A stretch of DNA of 64,000 nucleotides from Cololabis saira. Its lineage: Eukaryota > Chordata > Actinopteri > Beloniformes > Belonidae. This document shows, one piece after another, positions 1 through 12,652 of the stretch; the first letter of the stretch is position 1; the number at the start of each line of letters is the position of its first letter. A model generated the notes under the pieces. It worked only from the letters and a program-made list of their open reading frames with translations. It was not told the DNA's origin and ran no database searches. The translations under genes and the position numbers were made by a program. The stretch is taken from contig NC_084596.1 in the NCBI RefSeq assembly GCF_033807715.1, positions 29,648,879-29,712,878 on the forward strand, read 5' to 3'.

Positions 1-979
1 TGAACATTTGACGTGTGTTTTAAAAGACATCACTGTGGAAAAAAAAAAAAAAAGGCATCACTGTGGAAGAAAAACAGGAAAATTGTTTTGTTGTGAAGGT
101 AAGGAAAATACAAACTGTTTTTGCTGTGGAAATGATAAATACTTAAAACTGTTTTAATGGAGGACTGTCAAATAATATGTAGTTTGACAAATCTGACTCA
201 GGACGGAACAAAGCCAATTAAAGTACTTTTACTGGGACTATGATTGGGCTTAAAATAATAAGTATAGTAATAAGTAATAAGTGTTAAAATCGAAGTGATA
301 AAATTTTCATACCACTTATATTTGTCACTACATACATCTGTGACTTTAACTCTTCCCCAAAATACGTAAATATAAAAAATAAATACTGCTGTAAGAGCCA
401 TTGTAGGTAAGGGAGGAAACGATGGAGGAGCCTGAGGGTGTTTATAAATTTAAAAAAATGTGTAGTTTTTAGTTGAAGTGAAGATGGTGCACACCTTAAA
501 ATAAAAATCAATCCCACACATTGCTATAACTTCCTAGTCAGTTTGGGATTGACATCTAATAAGTAAATAACTAAAATTACCCTGTATTTTTACATGTAAA
601 AAAAAACAAACATAAAATATTGTCAGATGAGCATCATGCATTTAGACACAGATGCTTCACAGGTGAAGATAGAGCCCTTGTTCCATAAAAAGTCAAAATG
701 CAGTAAAAACGTAGTGGAGTCTGACTCTGACATCTGATTTACCCTATAAAAAAGCTTATTGTGCTGTAAAACTGCAGAGTTGGTGGATTCTAAAAGTGTT
801 ATAAGTCTAAAACAAGAGAGCCAAGTAAAAACTAGCTTGTGGGATAGCACAGGGTAGCTAGAGCTAAATTTAGCTATTTATCTTTCGCAAAACATTCCCA
901 AATTGTATAATTTATAAATAAACACATTTTGTTTGCTTGTTTGTTATAGGTAAGTGAATGCAGTAGTAATTTGAAATAA

Positions 980-1094
<115 letters not shown>

Positions 1095-2732
1095 CCAAAT
1101 GTTGTTAAATCTAGGATAACAAAGTCTAGCTTAGGTTAGTTAGTTTGTAAGACTGGTGGCTGTCCTGGCATCTATAAGAGAATTAATTTGAAATACTACT
1201 TTTGAAGCACTTTTCTAATATTGAATAGCTAATATGTGAGTAATGTTGATTTTAAATTGATGGAGATATTGATATAAAGTGTGGTTAATGTCACTGCTTA
1301 AATGTTAAAATGATAAATACAAACGTTAACATCCAATAGCATATGAAAGGTGTCTTCCAATTCAACACATCTTCTGTCCACACACAATCCCGTTTGTTTC
1401 CAGAGATCTGTGGTCATGGGGTTTTAGAGGGTCGAGCAAAATACAATCAAGTCAAAATGATCACTGGATCTTTTAACAGTTGACCTATTGTCAACCAGAA
1501 AGCAACAAAAAGAGCCAAAAGAGACCAAAAAGCTATTGATTAAGACAACACAGCTGTGTCTGTCTCTGCAGGATTCTTTAGCGCTCTTAATAACACACAG
1601 ATGGAAATAATTTCTGATCTATATAAAGGTCAACCACTATCTCTCAGTGCATGACTGCCGCTTGAAACCCATCAAACCAATGAGCAGTTTCTTCTTTCCT
1701 CGGACTGAGATGCTATTTAGTTAAACACCACTTTTAGTTGCTGTACACCAACTCTTATTTCAACTGCACAAATACACAAGACTAAAGGACACAGTATACT
1801 GTAGCTATAGCGCCAAAAAATGATGTATGATTGAGTTGCATGAATCCAGTACAATACAATCAGAGGCAAACTGTCCTATCTGAAGAATATACATGTTAAA
1901 AAAAACAATAGCAACCATACACTTCTAAGTAAAATTAAAAACAGCTGTTTGAGGAAGCAACAAAAATATAGAAAATTTGGCTTTAACAAGATTCTGGACG
2001 CTCAATAAACTGGCAAACTTTCCTCCAGGCAGTCTGGGTAAATGGGAATAAACAATCATCTCCTTTCTGATGTGGTGGGGTTAGAGAGACGAGCTGGGGA
2101 TCACTTCCTGGCCGAGACTGTGAGACCTCAGAGAACGCCCTTAATTTTATTTGTTCCACTTGATGGTCATAAAGGAATCATACTCCCTGATTCACCATAA
2201 AGTCAGCAGGTTTCAGAGAGTCATGCCCTGCTTTATATTCAGCACGCTGTTCATTTAAGCTGACCCTTTCTGTCGCCCTGGGCTTGTAGACTTGAACACT
2301 GAGGAGCTTATTTAACATGTGATATAGTGTGTGTGATAAAATGAATGGTATTGTTAATTCAGCCTTTAATGAGAGTAAGAAATCAAAATAATGGGCAGCC
2401 AAAAGATATTATTAGACAGATGAAGGAGAAGCCAAATTATAATACGCTTAAACAAGAGCTGCCAGGATTAGCCCTTAGATTTATTATGACTGATCTTTGT
2501 GATACGTGGTTGATGATATTGGTTTTAATGCAAATACATTTTCAGCTCACAGCTTATTCAATCTTTAGGTCACATCAGGGTATCAACTCTTTTTTTTTTA
2601 TATATATATATGAAAGCTTTCTACTATGAAAAATATTTAGCCCATTGATTATTTATGATAGTGTCTGCCCTAATTAGCACCAAAGTAAAGCTGCAATCAA
2701 TCCGTTATCTATACCCAATTCAGTCCCATTTA

Positions 2733-2945
2733 ACGTGACAAGAGTCTGCTGGAGCTTATCCCAGTTGTCAGCAGGTGAAAGGCAGGAGTACAGCCAGATC
2801 ACCAGTCAGCTGCAGGGCCAGACTCTGACAAACAACTGTGGATGGAAGCCAGGGTACCTGGAGAAAGTCTATGTAAGCAGGAGAGGAACATGCAAACTCC
2901 ACGCTAAAAGGCTCCAGCAGGATTTGAACCAAGAACCTTCTAGCT
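2733..2945 (+). repeat. Degenerate fish interspersed repeat
   Basis: The order of phrases (GCTGGAGCTTATCCCAG, then CACCAGTCAGCTGCAGGG, then a GGATGGAAGCCAGGGTACCTGGAG block, then ACATGCAAACTCCACGC, then GATTTGAACCAAGAACCTTC) matches a repeat I recognise as very common in teleost genomes. I am working from memory and cannot name the Repbase family. The copy is diverged and lacks the middle section usually seen. The open frame running through it at 2735-3187 is repeat-derived and not a gene. Confidence 0.6.
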
Positions 2946-4623
2946 GCAAGACATTTTTTCCCTTTTTTTCCAATACAATAAACAAATCAGATCAAGCCTT
3001 AGATATCTTCTGCCAAGTTTCTCCTTGGAAGTCAAACTTCAGGAGTATCATTACCGTCCTTCCACACACTGATTCTTCTGTTTCTAATGGAAGAACACAA
3101 AGGCATCTGCTTCACCTGCATATGGCCCATGAAGATTTTAACACGACAGTGCTACTATTAACAGTCTCTGCCCTGGCAAATATTTGATGTCACATTCTTT
3201 AACACATCCTCTAATAACCATATGCTTTCAAACAAACGAGTTCCTGCTTCCACTCCTCCCTGTCTCATCCCACTGCCATCAACAACAGCTTTATCAATTA
3301 TACATCTTGGAGGGGGAACCTGAATCATGTTGTTGGTGTCTGGGAAATCAGGCCTGTGTTGGTTGTTTTTTGAAGGAAAATCTCCCATCGTTCTGAAGCT
3401 GATTGGGATCATGCATTCATGTTTTTCTCCCTCTATTTCACCAACATGATACAAATGCAAGGAAAGATGTTAGATTATCCGAAGAAAAGTGAAGACAGAC
3501 TGTTTGTGAGGGTTTAGAGTGCCCTCTTGATGGCTCTTTACTTTTATGATCTGAATAATAGACCCTGCTGCTTGTGCCATTTCCACATTAAGTCGAGGCT
3601 GTGGTTTTTACAGTATCTGTAGACCTGTAACTGTGGTTTACATGCTTGTGGTTGCACCTGCTTTTCAACAAGGTTGAAGAGCCCTAGAGCCACCTGGCCC
3701 AATCCGAAGCGCATCAGGCGAGCACCTGGAATAGCTTGTTGATGACTCAAAGAAGGAAGGATATACCTACGGGCTAGTTTAGCACCTCACAACTAAAAAA
3801 GAAGTGCCTATTTGTCAGATCACATCTTGTAGGTCAGCTGTTTTTTACGCATTAGGGCAAACAGGAGGACACACTTTCTGGGGGTTTGTTAGAAAGAGTT
3901 CAACTTTGACTTTATCGCTCAAGGAACTACATTTTTCGTTGTCTAATCTCTTCCTGCTGCAAGACAACATATGGTGTAAGACAACAAAACATAGCTTGGG
4001 GGAATCTATTTAATCCTCCATGGCAAGCACCCAGAATTCAAGAAGGTCGTCAAAGCGAATGCAAATTTGATCTTTTTGTGAAAGTACATTGCAATCTACA
4101 TGTCTGTACACCCTGGCACCCTGCAGTGACTGCCGTGATTGAGCAAGAGGATTAAATAAAAAAAAAAGAAGAGGCAAATTTACATCGGTTTATCTTTAGC
4201 TACTTTAAAGTCATGTATCTCAAAATTGGGTCGTTTTTTTTTTTCCCCGAGTACTACGCCTCCACAGTTTAACTTAACACACACTTGGGCAAATGCAAAG
4301 TCTTTGGCCCTTAAAGGCCATAGCAAGTGAGTGAAGATCAATATAACTAGTATGTGTTAAATTTCAAGATTGTTTGATGTCTGGACAGGTTCACAAGGAG
4401 CAGGTACAGACCTGACGCAGCGCTGAGTCACCTCGCTCCTCATTTTTACATCTCCATAACTTGAGATGGTGCAAGCCGGATTAAATATCATTTACTTTTG
4501 TGCGTGATATTTCCTTTGACGCGTGTGACATCAGTGAGTCCTTCTGAAAGAGCTCCTCACCCACCAAACACAGAGATGAAAAGCAACTCGGAAGATGCCA
4601 AAAAAGAATTATACAAAATGTAA

Positions 4624-4633
4624 TTTATTTATT
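4624..4633 (-). terminator. Candidate snai2 poly(A) signal
   Basis: On the minus strand this reads as overlapping AATAAA hexamers (AATAAATAAA). It lies about 790 bases past the snai2 stop codon, a plausible 3'UTR length for a snail-family gene. No transcript evidence is available. Another minus-strand hexamer inside the MITE at 5181-5254 could also be used. Confidence 0.4.
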
Positions 4634-5180
4634 TTTTGGAAAGGTGTCATGAAAATAGTTTTTTAAAAATCATTCAGCATCACAGTTTTCACTGCTTATA
4701 TACAATCATCTCAGTCACACTTACATTCAATATATAAAAATATAAAACGAACCTGTTGCTGAAAAATAGATAATATTGCAGAAAAAAAATGAGGCACTTG
4801 TTTCGTTGTTCGAGTGCTGGCAAACTGTTTCTATGGTGTGCAAAGATTTTAATTATTTCTCATTAAATCAAAGTTTGCACTTGTTCCCTATGTAGTAATG
4901 GCTTCAATATTCCACTGATAGTTGTCTTGTCAATCACAATGCACCATTTGGCTTTACAAGTTAAAAATAAACTAAAAAACAAAAACAAGAAGAGAGAACT
5001 GCATAACATCTCTTTAGAGACATTGGTACAAACACTGAAAATAACATTGTGACGGCCTATAAAACTTTCTAGACATGCAGAAAAGTGCATGAATAGCACA
5101 GGTAGTACATGGTTTGACAAAACTTGATGCTGACTGGAATACTGACTGAAACAAAAAGCATGCAAGCACTGAGCTTCACT

Positions 5181-5254
5181 CACTTGCCACTTTATTAGGT
5201 TCAGCTGGTATACGTCATTAGCTATATCAAGTGTATCTAATAAAATGGCGAGTG
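5181..5254. mobile_element. Tiny MITE-like inverted-repeat element
   Basis: The left end (CACTTGCCACTTTATTAG) and right end (CTAATAAAATGGCGAGTG) are imperfect inverted repeats of about 18 bases, separated by under 40 bases. These termini resemble a common fish MITE whose ends read GCCACTTTATTAGGT. The short spacer suggests an internally deleted copy. It lies about 160-230 bases past the snai2 stop codon, so it probably sits in the 3'UTR. No clear target duplication was found. Confidence 0.6.
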
Positions 5255-5413
5255 ATTAAATGTCTCACTTTGAAATGAAATGGACAGGTAGTAGGAAAAG
5301 TCTCTATCTTTGTGAGCCGACGCCATCAGCATGATTCCCTGACACTTCTCCTGGTCTTGGAAAAATAAAGAAGGGCCAGAAGGGGTTCTCTGGTGGTGGA
5401 GAAGTATCCCAGT

Positions 5414-6840
<1,427 letters not shown>

Positions 6841-7100
6841 CTTGGAAAACGGGAGTGCAACTTTCAGTCAACTTTTCCTCCCCGTCAGTAAATAAGCGGC
6901 GAGTCTTTAGTGTGCTGCGTAAAAACCAAAATCCTGTTTGTTTAAGTCCAGTGGAGCGTCATGGTGCGTCGCTGCGCTCTTGGAAACTGCAGAGGGTAGC
7001 TGTAAAGAGCTGTAAATACTCCCCATCAGGTGCATGGGAGGAGCCATCCAACTTTGGATTTACATGGCAACTCAACCCAATTAAACGCTGGTTGTAAGTA
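6841..7100 (-). promoter_or_regulatory. snai2 5' flank / 5'UTR with Snail-type E-box
   Basis: The stretch upstream of the snai2 start codon should hold the 5'UTR and core promoter. I cannot fix the transcription start. A CAGGTG E-box, the core site bound by Snail/Slug proteins themselves, lies at 7027-7032, about 190 bases upstream of the ATG. Autoregulation through such sites is known for snail-family genes; that it works here is inference. No clear TATA box was seen. Confidence 0.35.
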
Positions 7101-7866
7101 CTGAGCTTGGAAAACGCGGCTGTAGCCTATGGGAGCGCACGGGCTGCACTTAGGGCAGGGTTTGCCTTCTGCCATGTATTCCAGAAAGACAGGTGCTTTT
7201 TGCGAGAGTTGTGTTTCAAGGATGCAAGCGTGCAATCCGTTGGCACTTCACATGAAATATGAGCAGCAACGAGCGCAGCAATGAGCGAGCCTTTTTAAAA
7301 ATTAATGCAACTAAAGAAAGATCGTAAAAGGCTGAGACTGTGCCTGGAGAGGAAAGGGTCTACAGGGTGAAACAGACACATTATTAATAATGCAATCATC
7401 GGTGTCACTGATGGTTGTTGTGTTAGGGAATTCTGGCAACCTCATTATCCTGCATGGTGGCATATTTAAAAAAATAATGCACCTGTCAATAATAGCAGGA
7501 ATGTATAATTAGAATAAAATAACTGAGGGGTTTCACCCACCCCCATATTTGAATGGTATCCCTGTAAATTCAAGTCTGTTAAAGAGATAAATGACTGACT
7601 GCCCATGAGAACCAACTATTGACCAAACTTCATGGTCATATCCACACCATCTTTCGGTGGCTCTAAGCCAAATACAGTTTCGTGTGGAGGAAGCTTCACG
7701 TTTCCTTGCCAATAATACAATCAGGGATTCCTTTTTGAAATGTAAATTTAAGTGAAGTCCCTCTCAAGGTCAGCTTTATAATCAAATGTATCCTTGCTTT
7801 GGCTGAAATGGACAGGGAGAGGCAAACTTAGCAGTGTACGCCCCCTTGTGTTGGAGTCAGTTGTTC

Positions 7867-7915
7867 TGAGGGAGAGCTGAGGGAGAGTTGAGGGAGAGGT
7901 GTGGGAGAGGTGTGA
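7867..7915. repeat. Short GAGGGAGAG minisatellite
   Basis: Four or so imperfect tandem copies of a roughly 11-base unit (GAGGGAGAGYTGA and variants). The region is purine-rich and local. Confidence 0.7.
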
Positions 7916-8937
7916 GTGGAGCATCTGAAGGGAAAAAAAAGAAGAAACACAAAGGCAAAGGCTGAGCTATATGGTGATATTGAAAAGCACCTCCTGGAGC
8001 ATTTTTGATTGGCTGGGTCAGCAGATATGAAAAGCTCCTTATGTCTAGGGCAAGCCTTAAGTTAATTGTGAGCTCCTTATCTTATCTACAAAACATAATT
8101 GCAGATCATGAATAGTTTCCTTTTGTGCCTGCTTGGGATTATAAAAAAAAGAAGGGAAGGTTATCAGTGCATAATAACTCCCGGCTCCCAGCTCTCTCTA
8201 TGGCATGCAGGATGGGTTAAAAAGAGTGGTATTCAGTAGTGATGAAGCAGAAAATGTTGTGCACTCTTAAGGGAAATGCTTTGAAATCAAAACCAACCAA
8301 AGCATATCCAAGACAAGCAGTGCATGCATGGTCAGGTGAAAATGCCTTTTTTGCAGTTTTTATGCTTCATCTGAGTTTTCTGCATTTATGTAGATGTTCT
8401 GCTACTGTAAAGGGGTTGTGAAAGTATGCAGCAAGGACTTGCACCACATCTTTTAATCCTGCAAAGCAAAGGTTGCAGTTAACGATCTCAAAAATTAATT
8501 AACAGGGCTGCAAAATCTTGGCCCTGGTTCATATTGTGGCAGGACAGTGTTACAGTTTAAAATGTGAGCATGCTTTTGATTCTCTGGTCAAGCGTATGTG
8601 AAAGGATAACTTGCAGGAATTGCCAATCTATGTATGTTCCATCATTTTCTAGTAATTTTCATTTGAATTGAGAGATGCTCTTTTATGATATTCAAATTTG
8701 CTCGTTGTCCATTATTCATTATCTTTGTTTTCTGAAAACAAACACTGGACTTCATAATAGTGTTATCAGCTGAATGTCCAGAATGAAAAGTAGCTGTTCC
8801 ATCTTTAATCTTTCATATTACATATAATCCTGTCGCTCTGCTTTGGATTTTCAGAAGTGGACTTCATAACAATTTTACACTCCAACCTATATATGGATGT
8901 GTCTGTGCATGTATCTAATGTGCATTAGCTATAGCTT

Positions 8938-9160
8938 ATCCATCCATCCCTTATCTGTAGACCTTCTCTTCCTTTCTCTTCCCAACCACCTGTTTCAGTT
9001 CCACTCGGGGTACACCGAGGCACTTCCAAGCCAGCTGAGAGATGTAATCTCTCTCCAGCGAGTCCTGGGTGTGCTTCGATGACTTCTTCCGGTGGAATGT
9101 GTCGGAAACATCTCCTCTGGCAGGCATCCTGAGCAGATGCTCTAACCACCTCACTTGACA
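8938..9160 (-). mobile_element. LINE 3'-end remnant (Rex/RTE- or L2-like)
   Basis: On the minus strand the frame reads RWLEHLLRMPA, then RDYISQLAWKCLGVP, matching the typical C-terminal end of a fish non-LTR retrotransposon polyprotein (pattern W-x-HLLRMP, then W-x-DY-x-S-x-LAW-x-x-LG-x-P). It is followed by a GATAAG-x-GATGGATGGAT-type tail, seen on the plus strand as ATCCATCC at its left end. Several frame changes show it is dead, and only the last roughly 70 codons remain. I cannot fix the clade from this fragment. Confidence 0.7.
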
Positions 9161-9769
9161 AATTTCAATGTGCTATTTTTATATGAAACAAATTGTTGAC
9201 CAATACGAGTTTGAAAATATCTCCTCTTTGGAGTCAGATGAATGATTCATAACTAAATGAAAGAAAAAATATAAATGTTGAATTTTTGAGCTGACCATTA
9301 AAAACTCTATGGGGTGTGATTTATTTACAGTAAAGTGATTGACTGTGGTTTTACCAATATCTCATTGTCATTCAGATATTACCAGTACTTTTCTGTGACC
9401 CCACCCCAACCCAGTGAAACCTCAGTGCTTACAAAATAAATTTGATTGAGAAGTCTAAATTTTAGATGCACCTCTCCTCCTTCTGCAGATTTCTGTATCA
9501 GCAGCAGTTCTGACTGCTTTTTTAAACAACAGCGATTCATTTCTGGGATCAGATTGAATTGAGGTTTAATAAGGTCAAACAAAGTCCACTGACAAGGCCT
9601 CTGTTGAGACAAGGCATTACCTGAGGGATGTTTAAGCTCAATAATGTTGGTGTGAAGTAGCTCTAGTTTGCTAATGGATCACTGCTAAGCCATCAAGGAG
9701 GACAGGGATGGGAAGCTTCACACTGGACCTGTTATGTGGCGAGGTGTGAAGTGAGCGAGCACATCCATT

Positions 9770-9960
9770 TATTATCTCCAAATCGCAGAATTGCCCTTGG
9801 CATAGTTAACCTTGAGAACAGCTGCAAGCTGAAGGATCAGCATTGAGCAGTCCGCCGCCGCAGGTTTTTACCCTTAATTATCAAGTCTTAATTAAGAGAC
9901 TGGGACCTCAGACAGATATATGCACATCCTCCTCCGTTCATGAACAATTGTTGCCTATAA
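9770..9960. promoter_or_regulatory. Possible enhancer with homeodomain and SOX-type motifs
   Basis: A low-repeat stretch about 3 kb upstream of snai2. It contains two TTAATTA homeodomain-type cores (near 9873 and 9888-9895) and a perfect palindrome AACAATTGTT (9943-9952) formed by two opposed SOX cores. SoxE factors are known upstream regulators of snai2 in neural crest. That this block is a conserved enhancer is only inference, because no alignment is available. Confidence 0.25.
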
Positions 9961-10318
9961 CCATAATGTGCCATTTAAGCCGGTGAACAACTCAAAACGT
10001 CAGTGGTGTTGCCTTCCCTCGCGTGGAGAAACAGCGGGATCTTTCAGCCAGCATGTTGACAGCGTGGAAAATGAGATGCACCTGGTCATGCATGCGCAGC
10101 TGCTCATGACAAGGCCTCTGGGAGAGACTCCAAATACTTTGCTGAGTATATGAACGCGTGTACAGTGTGTATCTGCGTGGGTGAGCTCACTAACACAAAA
10201 TGAGTCAAAAGTGTCTATCTGCATAAGACCGAGAAAACTCAACTGCATTTTTTTCCCCCCTTTTTTTTTTAAACGTGATTCGGCTCAGAAGGTAGTTATA
10301 ACTCACATTTAGTCACAC

Positions 10319-10320
<2 letters not shown>

Positions 10321-10402
<82 letters not shown>
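10321..10402. repeat. (CA)n microsatellite
   Basis: About 41 uninterrupted CA dinucleotides in intergenic sequence. Confidence 0.97.
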
Positions 10403-10406
<4 letters not shown>

Positions 10407-11689
10407 GCTTTGATGTGTAATTTCTGCGTTTGTCTTCTGCTCGTCTATTAGGAGGCCAATCTTCGCTTCAATCCATCATTTAAAGGAGACATGCCCTTCT
10501 TTTCTTTTCCAAACTTGACACAATTTCCTGAGGTCCTTATCAAATGTGTGATGTGCTTTAAAATACCAAAAGAAATATACAGTTCAAAGGCATCCTTTTC
10601 AACCATATCTTTAGGTTTCTGTTCATAGCACCTGCTGTTGGACGTGCTAGCTATTCAACTATGGAAACAGCTTTATCCGTACAGTACTGCATACAACTGT
10701 AAGGCCACACTCACACTAGTTATTCTTTACCGCATGTCCAACCATGACCGACCTCTGCTATGGCTGGAAAAGGTGTTTGCGCACAGTATGGTTGCACATG
10801 TAGTTGGACAAAGACGTGTATGCAATGTTTGCACGATCTTGCTCAAGTCCAACTGACACTGGAGTAATGTATCTGCAGGCCAGAGATGAAATTGGCGAGG
10901 AGGATTAGTTGTAACATTACACAGCAAGGTACAACTCAGCTAGAAATAGAGGACCTTTCATCCATTTAGGGACCATTTTCAGACTATTTACTAGTTGATG
11001 GGTCTGTGATGTAACAGGCCCCCAAAAATCTGAACACTGCACTGAATGCAACTTTTTCAGGCTCCAAAAAGGTTCTTATATATTTTTCAGGTGGTAGCCA
11101 CTTCATAAACTGAGGTATAATGCTGTCAAACAGGAAACAAAAATAAGTTATTTGAGTTCCTGGAGATTTGCACTAACCACAACTACTCCTTATATAACCT
11201 TATATTGCATAATTGCAAAGTTTAGGCTGACTCTTAGTTTTACTTATTTATGTTTAAAGAGCATGCTTTTTGTTACCAAGAGACCCCTGCTGCACCCATA
11301 ATGTGTGAGCAAATAGACGTATGTGTCTACACTTGCACATTTCTGTATACCTTGACCTGATCCATCACAATAATGCCTCAAACCTCTGGTCATCCCATAA
11401 CCTCAAAAAAATCAAGTAAACCTTCTTATATGTGTGACAAGTCACTTTCGGCCAATATGACCTCGATCTCCCACTGACATATCCTCAATCCCAAAGTCTG
11501 AATCTCAGATAGATCCTCGCAGAAAGAACAGCAAAGTCGCACAGAGGACTGCAATGTACGCACTTGATAAATGAGGCGCATGCAGAGACATGTTTGCGCT
11601 TGTTTCACACGGGACAGAGCGGTAAAAAAAAAAAAAACTATGACAAAAAGTAGCGTCATGTAATATTGATGAATCCGGAGTTGATGCCT

Positions 11690-12123
11690 TGTGTGAACGC
11701 AGACGGGCGAAGAAGCGCGCGTTGAGCGGAGCCGTGTGTGATTTCCAGCTCCAGTCCTGCTTGGCAGCACGATGCGCGACGGAGACGGACCGGGGGCTGA
11801 CAAACCGGACCCTCTGCAAGAGAAGACGACGGAGAGGAATCCCTGAAAGCTCAGCCGTCCAGGAAATATGGACAAATGTTTTTTTTCTATCCGAGTGCGG
11901 GCTGCTTTATCCGTTTTCGTGCACATCGCTGCCGTGTAGTGGACCTGGATGCCGTGTGGGCGATGCTGCTGCCACAAGGGATACATTGTGAAATCGCGGG
12001 GATGTTGTAGCAACCCGTTGCGGTGAATAAAAAAAAAAAGAAAAAAAAAGAAAAGCCTTCACATGAAATATCGAAGGGCAAAGGGATCTAAGAAGACATC
12101 CCCACCTGTTACAAGGAAATCAG
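11690..12123 (+). promoter_or_regulatory. GC/CpG-rich block ending in a splice donor; candidate first exon
   Basis: This block is markedly richer in G, C and CpG than its AT-rich surroundings (for example GCGAAGAAGCGCGCG near 11708 and repeated GACGGAGA motifs). It ends at AAATCAG followed by GTAAAA at 12124, a reasonable donor. It could be a distal non-coding first exon and promoter of sntg1, which lies downstream on the same strand, or of a non-coding RNA. No known protein is readable in either direction. A 195-codon minus-strand frame over it has no recognisable features and probably reflects GC content only. Confidence 0.4.
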
Positions 12124-12619
12124 GTAAAACCCCACATTCCTTTTTTGGCTTTTACATCCCTCTGCCTCGTTACACTGTGCATGACGGACGTAGGTAGTTA
12201 AAAATTGTCAAACATCCATAAAATAAGCCCGGTCTACTCGCAATCCACTTTTTTGGCATGTTATGTGCTTTAATGTTACGCACCAAGATTTAAGTACCAA
12301 TCACTTACATGATCCAGAGGGTGATGAAGCACATTTGCACCCTGTAATAGTTAGATTTGTGTAATGCATTGCGCGGAACAGTTAACTTATCGTGGGCCTT
12401 ATCACGAGGAAACATCGTTTCTTTATTTTTTTTGATCAGTGGTGGATACGTGGGCTTGCAAAAACCTTAACATTGCATCGGTGCAGGTGCACAGGCGAGC
12501 AGCACCCGCAGCTCCCCCAGCCAGTGCAGTGGCAGCAGTCCTGCTTTCATCCACAGAGCCTTCAGCTGCGTTCAAGTACTCTATCTGCACTGGATGCCAA
12601 TCATGGCCAACATCCCTAC

Positions 12620-12652
12620 TTTTTTTTTTTTTTTGAGGGGGGGGGGGGGGGG
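12620..12652. repeat. Poly-T run followed by poly-G run
   Basis: About 15 T, then GA, then 16 G. Such adjacent homopolymers are prone to length error in assemblies. The G run could form a quadruplex on the plus strand. Confidence 0.9.

Larger units (their letters stand above)
7101..11640. other. Intergenic, snai2 upstream region
   Basis: I recognise no exons here. It holds a short G/A-rich minisatellite (7867-7915), a LINE remnant (8938-9160), a motif-dense block (9770-9960) and a CA microsatellite (10321-10402), each listed separately. The rest is AT-rich sequence with no recognised content. Regulatory elements for snai2 are expected in such upstream sequence but cannot be assigned from one genome. 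Confidence 0.5.

Noticed and set aside
2735..3187. 150-codon plus-strand open frame
   Set aside because: Its first half is a common fish interspersed repeat and the rest has no family resemblance or splice signals.
11426..12013. 195-codon minus-strand open frame
   Set aside because: It overlies the CpG-rich block, where stops are rare by composition. It has no recognisable motif, contains a poly-Phe run from a poly-A stretch, and overlaps other equally open frames.
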